Source: DATAYF01 sp036272735
GTDB taxonomy: Bacteria > Chloroflexota > Ktedonobacteria > Ktedonobacterales > Ktedonobacteraceae
Direction of reading: 5' to 3'
NCBI GenBank assembly: GCA_036272735.1
Contig: DATAYF010000400.1
Coordinates: 1 to 17,191 of the forward strand
DNA: 17,191 bases
The position numbers and the translations under genes were made by a program. The notes under the pieces were generated by a model, which had not been told where the DNA came from, searched no databases, and worked only from the letters and a program-made list of their open reading frames with translations. Below, piece by piece: positions 13,157 to 17,191 of the stretch. Position 1 is the stretch's first letter. Every line of letters begins with the position of its first letter.

Positions 13157-16100
13157 TTACGCGCCGTGGCACTTCTTATATTTTTTGCCACTGCCGCAGG
13201 GGCAAGGATCGTTGCGCCCAACCTTTGTCATCGCTGGTTGTCGCGGCGGTGTGGCTGGTCTGGCTGCGGTCGCAGCGCCTCCGCGACCGTTATGGTTGCC
13301 ATTACCGTTGCGACGCAGCGATTGGTTCTTCTGGCGCTCATTGGTGTCGTGTTTAGACTGCCCGCTTGCCTGCGCTATAGCATCCTCGTTGGTGTGCAGG
13401 TTACTTACCTGCTTGCGTTGGGGTGGTTCCGGCATTTCCAGGGCAATCGTCACCTCGTCGCGCATGAGCTTGAGCAGTGCGTCTACTACGTAGTGCTGCA
13501 AGTTTGCTTTCAGCTCTTCGTACATCTGGTAGGCTTCGTTTTTGAACTCCACCAGTGGGTCACGCTGACCAACGCTACGCAGACCGATACCAGCACGCAT
13601 CACATCAAGCGAATCGATATGATCCATCCACAGACGGTCAAGGATCTGAAGCAGGTGGTTGCGTTCCAATCCCTGCTGAGGATCGACGCCATCAATACCC
13701 AGTTCTTTGGCCTGTTTGCGCAGCTCCTCGCCACGCTGTGTATAATGGTCGAGAATCAGCTCGGTCAGGTCTTCCCTGAGATCCTCGCGGCGCACGGCGT
13801 GAATGTTCTCCGGCACCATCTCTTCGGGGATATGCACCCAGACTTCAAGCGTCTTATAAAGCGTCTCAAGCTGCTCTTCATCACTGACCATGTTGCCAGG
13901 AATGCAGCTAGCAACGATCACTCCTACCTCGGCACGGATCATGTCCAAAATGCGCTCGTGGATGTCGCCCTGCTCGATCACGGTGCGGCGGTCCTGGTAG
14001 ATGACTTTACGTTGCTCGGAGATGACATCGTCGTATTCGACGACGTTTTTACGCATATCGAAGTTGTAGCCCTCGACACGCGTCTGAGCGCTCTCGATGA
14101 ACCTTGAGACCATCTTGCTTTCAAGCGGCGTCTCATCATCCATGCCGACACGCTCCATGATGCCAGCCACGCGATCAGCGGCGAAGCGACGCATCAGTTC
14201 ATCATCAAGAGCGATGAAGAAACGCGAGGTCCCGGGGTCGCCCTGACGTCCGGCACGACCACGCAACTGGTTATCGATACGGCGCGACTCGTGACGCTCG
14301 GTCCCAATGATGTAGAGTCCACCGCACTCCAACACACGGTTGTGGTCTTCCTCGCACTCTTTTACCTTGGCCTGGAACAGTTCGTCCTTCTCCGCCTCGC
14401 TCATGTTCTCGATGTACTCGCGAATGACCTCTTCCTTTTCATCGCGCTCGTCGGCGCTGCTGACCGGCATCTCACTGATATAGTTAACCTGCTCGGCGTG
14501 TTTGCGTAGGATGCTATCAAAGTAGCTGGAAGGATCGCCACCCAGGACAATATCGGTACCACGACCAGCCATATTGGTCGCGATGGTAACGGCTCCGCTC
14601 CGTCCTGCCTGCGCAACGACGTGGGCCTCACGCTCGTGCTGTTTGGCATTCAACACGTTATGTTCGATGCCCTCTCTATCGAGCAGGTTTGCCAGGTGTT
14701 CAGAGATTTCGACCGAGGTCGTGCCAACGAGGACCGGCTGGCCCTTCTCGTTCAGCTCTTTAATCTCGGCCACCACGGCATTATATTTGGCATCCTGGTT
14801 GCGATAAATCAGGTCGGGCATGTCATTGCGCACAACCGACTTATTGGGCGGGATCGCGATAACGTCCAGCGTATAGATCTTGTCGAACTCCTGCGCCTCG
14901 GTCAAGGCAGTACCGGTCATGCCAGCAAGCTTCTCGTACAGGCGGAAGTAGTTCTGGAAGGTGATCGTCGCCAGCGTGTGGTTCTCGCGTTGAATCTGCA
15001 CACCTTCCTTTGCTTCAATCGCCTGGTGCAGCCCTTCGCTATAGCGGCGGCCTGCCATTAAGCGGCCGGTGAACTCATCGACAATAATGACCTCGCCATC
15101 CTTCACAATATAATCTTTGTCACGCTTGAAGATGATTTCGGCTTTAATAGCGTTCTCCATGTAGCGCGTCAGGTCGATATTCTCCTCGGAGTAGATATTG
15201 TCGATACCGGCGAACTTCTCGATCTTTTCAATGCCCGACTCCGTGAGCATGACGGAGCGCAGTTTCTCTTCGACGGTATAGTCCTCTTCCGCCTTCAGAT
15301 GCGTAGACCACTGCGCGAACTGGGCGTATACCTCGGTTGGCTCCTGGCCCTGCCCAGAAATGATCAGAGGGGTACGTGCCTCGTCAATCAAAACGTTATC
15401 CACCTCGTCGACGATGGCGTAGTTGAGTTCGCGCTGAACGGTCTGCTCCAGGGAAATGACCATGTTATCGCGCAGGTAGTCGAAACCGAACTCGTTGTTG
15501 GTACCGTAGGTGATGTCGGCCTGGTAGGCGGCGCGGCGCTCGGGACTCTGCGGGTCGATCGCGTTGATGAGAATGCCAACGGTCAGGCCCAGAAACGTGT
15601 AAATCTGGCCCATCCACTCGGCATCACGGCGCACCAGGTAATCGTTCACGGTCACGAGATGCACGCCCTTACCAGTGAGCGCATTGAGGTAGATCGGCAG
15701 CGTAGCGACCAGCGTTTTTCCTTCGCCGGTACGCATCTCGGCGATCTTGCCCTGATGAAGCACGATGCCACCAATCAATTGCACATCGTAGTGGCGCATC
15801 TTAATTTTACGCCGTCCAGCCTCACGCACAACGGCGAAGGCTTCGGGAAGGATATCTTCGAGGGTTTGACCGTCCTTGTAGCGTTTCACCATGTCGGGTA
15901 TGAATTCATCCATCTTTTCAGCTTTGAGCGCGACCAGTTCGGGCTGCAAGCCTCTGAGTATGGATGTAAGCAGCGTTTCGAAACGCACATCGGCACCAGC
16001 TTCGGGATCAGCAGCAGCAGTACGCGCTTTCTCGAAGCGGGACCAGGCGATATCAAAAGCTTCTTTCTGCTCATCCTCAGCGATTTCCTGAATTTCAGGA

Positions 16101-16609
16101 ACGACCTTTTGCAAGAGCGCAAGGGTTGCCTGGCGAGGATCATCGGACTCGTCGGGCCACTCCTGGTGCTCCTCGGCCATATCCATAGCGCGGGCGGCGC
16201 GTGAGGCATTAAGGATGAGCGAGAGATGGGTGTAGCTACGCTCGAAAAACTCGCTGAGCGTATCTTGCAGGTTGGATTTGAGGGCGGTTTCTGCATCGCG
16301 TTGGCGCTCGATCTGCTGGCGTGGCTCGGTGATCGCGGCGTGCAATTGTTCGTCGGTGCACGTGTTGGCAAGTGGTTCCACCTCTTTGAGTGCCTCGTGG
16401 AACAGTGTGAGCAACTCATCTTCCAGCACCATGCCGCCTTTGAGATGCAGTGCTAGTTGTGCACGGAACTCACCAGTTTTCGCGGCCAGTTCTTCGTCGC
16501 TGAGTTCCTTCATGGATGGTTCAAGAGCATTGATTTTATCGATAGTGGGTTGAATGGCTCTGATATCCCGCTTATTGGGATCTCCCAGCAGCTTACCAAG
16601 TATTTGCAT
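13157..16609 (-). CDS. secA: preprotein translocase ATPase SecA (1150 aa)
   Basis: SecA is the ATPase that drives preproteins through SecYEG at the cytoplasmic membrane. Visible motifs: LEDILPEAFAVVREAGRRK (250-268), Walker A TGEGKT (294-299), DEVDNVLIDEARTPL (401-415), the NxxATIT region near 543-550, motif VI QLRGRAGRQGDPG (781-793), and a C-terminal zinc-binding SEC-C motif with Cys1136, Cys1138, Cys1147 and His1148. A Gly/Asn-rich linker (about 1100-1112) precedes SEC-C. At 1150 residues it is longer than the usual 800-950. An extra segment of about 185 residues (58-242) sits inside the N-terminal helical region before the DILPEAFA motif, and a charged insertion lies near 695-755. The ATG at 16609 is chosen because SecA homology starts there (MQILGKLLGDPNKR) with AGGAG 11 nt upstream; a further in-frame ATG at 16705 has no ribosome site. 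Confidence 0.97.
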   Translation of the reverse strand: MQILGKLLGDPNKRDIRAIQPTIDKINALEPSMKELSDEELAAKTGEFRAQLALHLKGGMVLEDELLTLFHEALKEVEPLANTCTDEQLHAAITEPRQQIERQRDAETALKSNLQDTLSEFFERSYTHLSLILNASRAARAMDMAEEHQEWPDESDDPRQATLALLQKVVPEIQEIAEDEQKEAFDIAWSRFEKARTAAADPEAGADVRFETLLTSILRGLQPELVALKAEKMDEFIPDMVKRYKDGQTLEDILPEAFAVVREAGRRKIKMRHYDVQLIGGIVLHQGKIAEMRTGEGKTLVATLPIYLNALTGKGVHLVTVNDYLVRRDAEWMGQIYTFLGLTVGILINAIDPQSPERRAAYQADITYGTNNEFGFDYLRDNMVISLEQTVQRELNYAIVDEVDNVLIDEARTPLIISGQGQEPTEVYAQFAQWSTHLKAEEDYTVEEKLRSVMLTESGIEKIEKFAGIDNIYSEENIDLTRYMENAIKAEIIFKRDKDYIVKDGEVIIVDEFTGRLMAGRRYSEGLHQAIEAKEGVQIQRENHTLATITFQNYFRLYEKLAGMTGTALTEAQEFDKIYTLDVIAIPPNKSVVRNDMPDLIYRNQDAKYNAVVAEIKELNEKGQPVLVGTTSVEISEHLANLLDREGIEHNVLNAKQHEREAHVVAQAGRSGAVTIATNMAGRGTDIVLGGDPSSYFDSILRKHAEQVNYISEMPVSSADERDEKEEVIREYIENMSEAEKDELFQAKVKECEEDHNRVLECGGLYIIGTERHESRRIDNQLRGRAGRQGDPGTSRFFIALDDELMRRFAADRVAGIMERVGMDDETPLESKMVSRFIESAQTRVEGYNFDMRKNVVEYDDVISEQRKVIYQDRRTVIEQGDIHERILDMIRAEVGVIVASCIPGNMVSDEEQLETLYKTLEVWVHIPEEMVPENIHAVRREDLREDLTELILDHYTQRGEELRKQAKELGIDGVDPQQGLERNHLLQILDRLWMDHIDSLDVMRAGIGLRSVGQRDPLVEFKNEAYQMYEELKANLQHYVVDALLKLMRDEVTIALEMPEPPQRKQVSNLHTNEDAIAQASGQSKHDTNERQKNQSLRRNGNGNHNGRGGAATAARPATPPRQPAMTKVGRNDPCPCGSGKKYKKCHGA

Positions 16610-16728
16610 ACCAGTGTGTTCTCCTATAAATCGGCAGCGGTGCTTTGTACTAATGATGTGTTCGGATGTATTTTTGTGTAGTGATACGTGGAAAATAAGG
16701 CACATGTGTGCTACGCCATAGCTCTATC

Positions 16729-16737
16729 ATTATACCA
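16729..16737 (-). promoter_or_regulatory. extended -10 promoter of secA
   Basis: On the minus strand TGG-TATAAT is a consensus extended -10 (TATAAT is the complement of 16729-16734). No good -35 lies 17 nt further upstream, which is common for extended -10 promoters. The predicted start near 16722 gives a leader of about 110 nt before the ATG at 16609. Confidence 0.55.
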
Positions 16738-16843
16738 TCAATTACCTGCTACGTGGAGTATGGTTTGAGGTTGTAGAAAGCCAAACAATCGAGAGGAAAT
16801 GCCTACTGTAATGGGTAACTAGCCAGACCCACAAAATATTCCC

Positions 16844-17191
16844 ATGGATGGAAGAGCAATCGCTTGTGAAGTACCTATGGCTAAAGCCTTTGGCTTCTCG
16901 CAGTCCCATCGATGGAACGTCCCCATCGAGGCGGACGAAGGCTCCTCCCGAGCCCGTTGTTCATTGCAATCTCGATGGAAGGTGCTGAACGCTGTGCATG
17001 TCATCGATTGGCACACACTTGGTCAACACGGGAGTGTTTTTACCCCAGGTCCTTTTGCCTGGGAACTCGTACACTATTTCGCTGGAAGTGTGCAAGAGAA
17101 CTACGAGATTATTCTCACCCAGGAGGGAAAAAGCGGAAACCCTGCCACCCTCTCCGCCAGATTCGGACTCGCTTCTCTCCCTGGGGCTGAA
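16844..17191 (+). CDS. unrecognised reading frame, open to the window edge (at least 116 codons)
   Basis: The frame is open from a TAG at 16820 to the end of the window. Possible starts are ATG 16844, ATG 16877 or GTG 16982; none has a clear ribosome site. From ATG 16877 it reads MAKAFGFSQSHRWNVPIE and so on. The part after about 17000 (WHTLGQHGSVFTPGPFAWEL, then VHYFAGSVQENYEIILTQEG, then RFGL) has a globular, amphipathic look and coding-like third positions. I do not recognise the family. The first 40 codons contain three GATGGAA words and may be spurious extension over a repeat-like leader. An in-frame ATGCCTACTGTA start at 16799 is cut off by the TAG at 16820, so a decayed 5' end is possible. 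The minus strand is also fairly open here. Confidence 0.45.
   Translation, partial: MDGRAIACEVPMAKAFGFSQSHRWNVPIEADEGSSRARCSLQSRWKVLNAVHVIDWHTLGQHGSVFTPGPFAWELVHYFAGSVQENYEIILTQEGKSGNPATLSARFGLASLPGAE

Noticed and set aside
13166..14107. 313-codon plus-strand open frame
   Set aside because: It is exactly antisense to the conserved C-terminal half of secA, has no ribosome site, and its sequence is the low-information mirror of SecA codons.
15299..16204. 301-codon plus-strand open frame
   Set aside because: Antisense to the secA motor region and N-terminal insertion; no independent coding signal.
16610..16705. 32-codon N-terminal extension of SecA from ATG 16705
   Set aside because: It does not resemble SecA, lacks a ribosome site, and starts almost at the predicted transcript start.

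Overview
The window (about 17.2 kb, moderate GC) looks like chromosome from a Ktedonobacteria-type member of Chloroflexota. This is inference from gene content: paired DUF4012 membrane proteins, a long WD40 propeller protein, a Clp ATPase fused to a CHAT domain, a large SecA with a SEC-C tail, and the start of an inositol-phosphate synthase gene. No rRNA or tRNA gene, CRISPR array or complete transposase was seen.

Layout, left to right. (i) 1-53: first codons of a minus-strand inositol-3-phosphate synthase gene. (ii) 137-8427: a minus-strand DUF4012 gene (203-3025) with its terminator, a minus-strand cassette of a WD40 protein (3261-5324) and a small tandem-HTH-like protein (5399-5899), then a divergent plus-strand DUF4012 paralogue (6208-8427). 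The two paralogues share the same membrane-anchored layout and six equivalently spaced extracellular cysteines, and they bracket the regulator/WD40 pair. (iii) 8428-12441: a strong sigma70-like promoter, a roughly 290-nt leader, and a 1193-residue CHAT-Clp fusion ATPase (8810-12391) ending at a clear terminator. (iv) 12482-13147: a scrap zone with a truncated Uma2-family gene abutting an inverted fragment of a DNA photolyase gene, followed by two palindromic elements. (v) 13157-16609: secA on the minus strand, with an extended -10 promoter near 16730. (vi) 16844-17191: an unrecognised reading frame that runs off the right edge.

The most unusual gene is the CHAT-Clp fusion. A caspase-like CHAT domain is joined to a complete two-ring Hsp100 unfoldase. 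By my alignment the positions of the CHAT catalytic His and Cys are both changed, so the domain may sense or recruit rather than cut. The Clp part lacks the long ClpC/ClpB middle domain, and it carries Ser-Gly-Phe where a ClpP-docking tripeptide would be expected. No gene next to it indicates its target.
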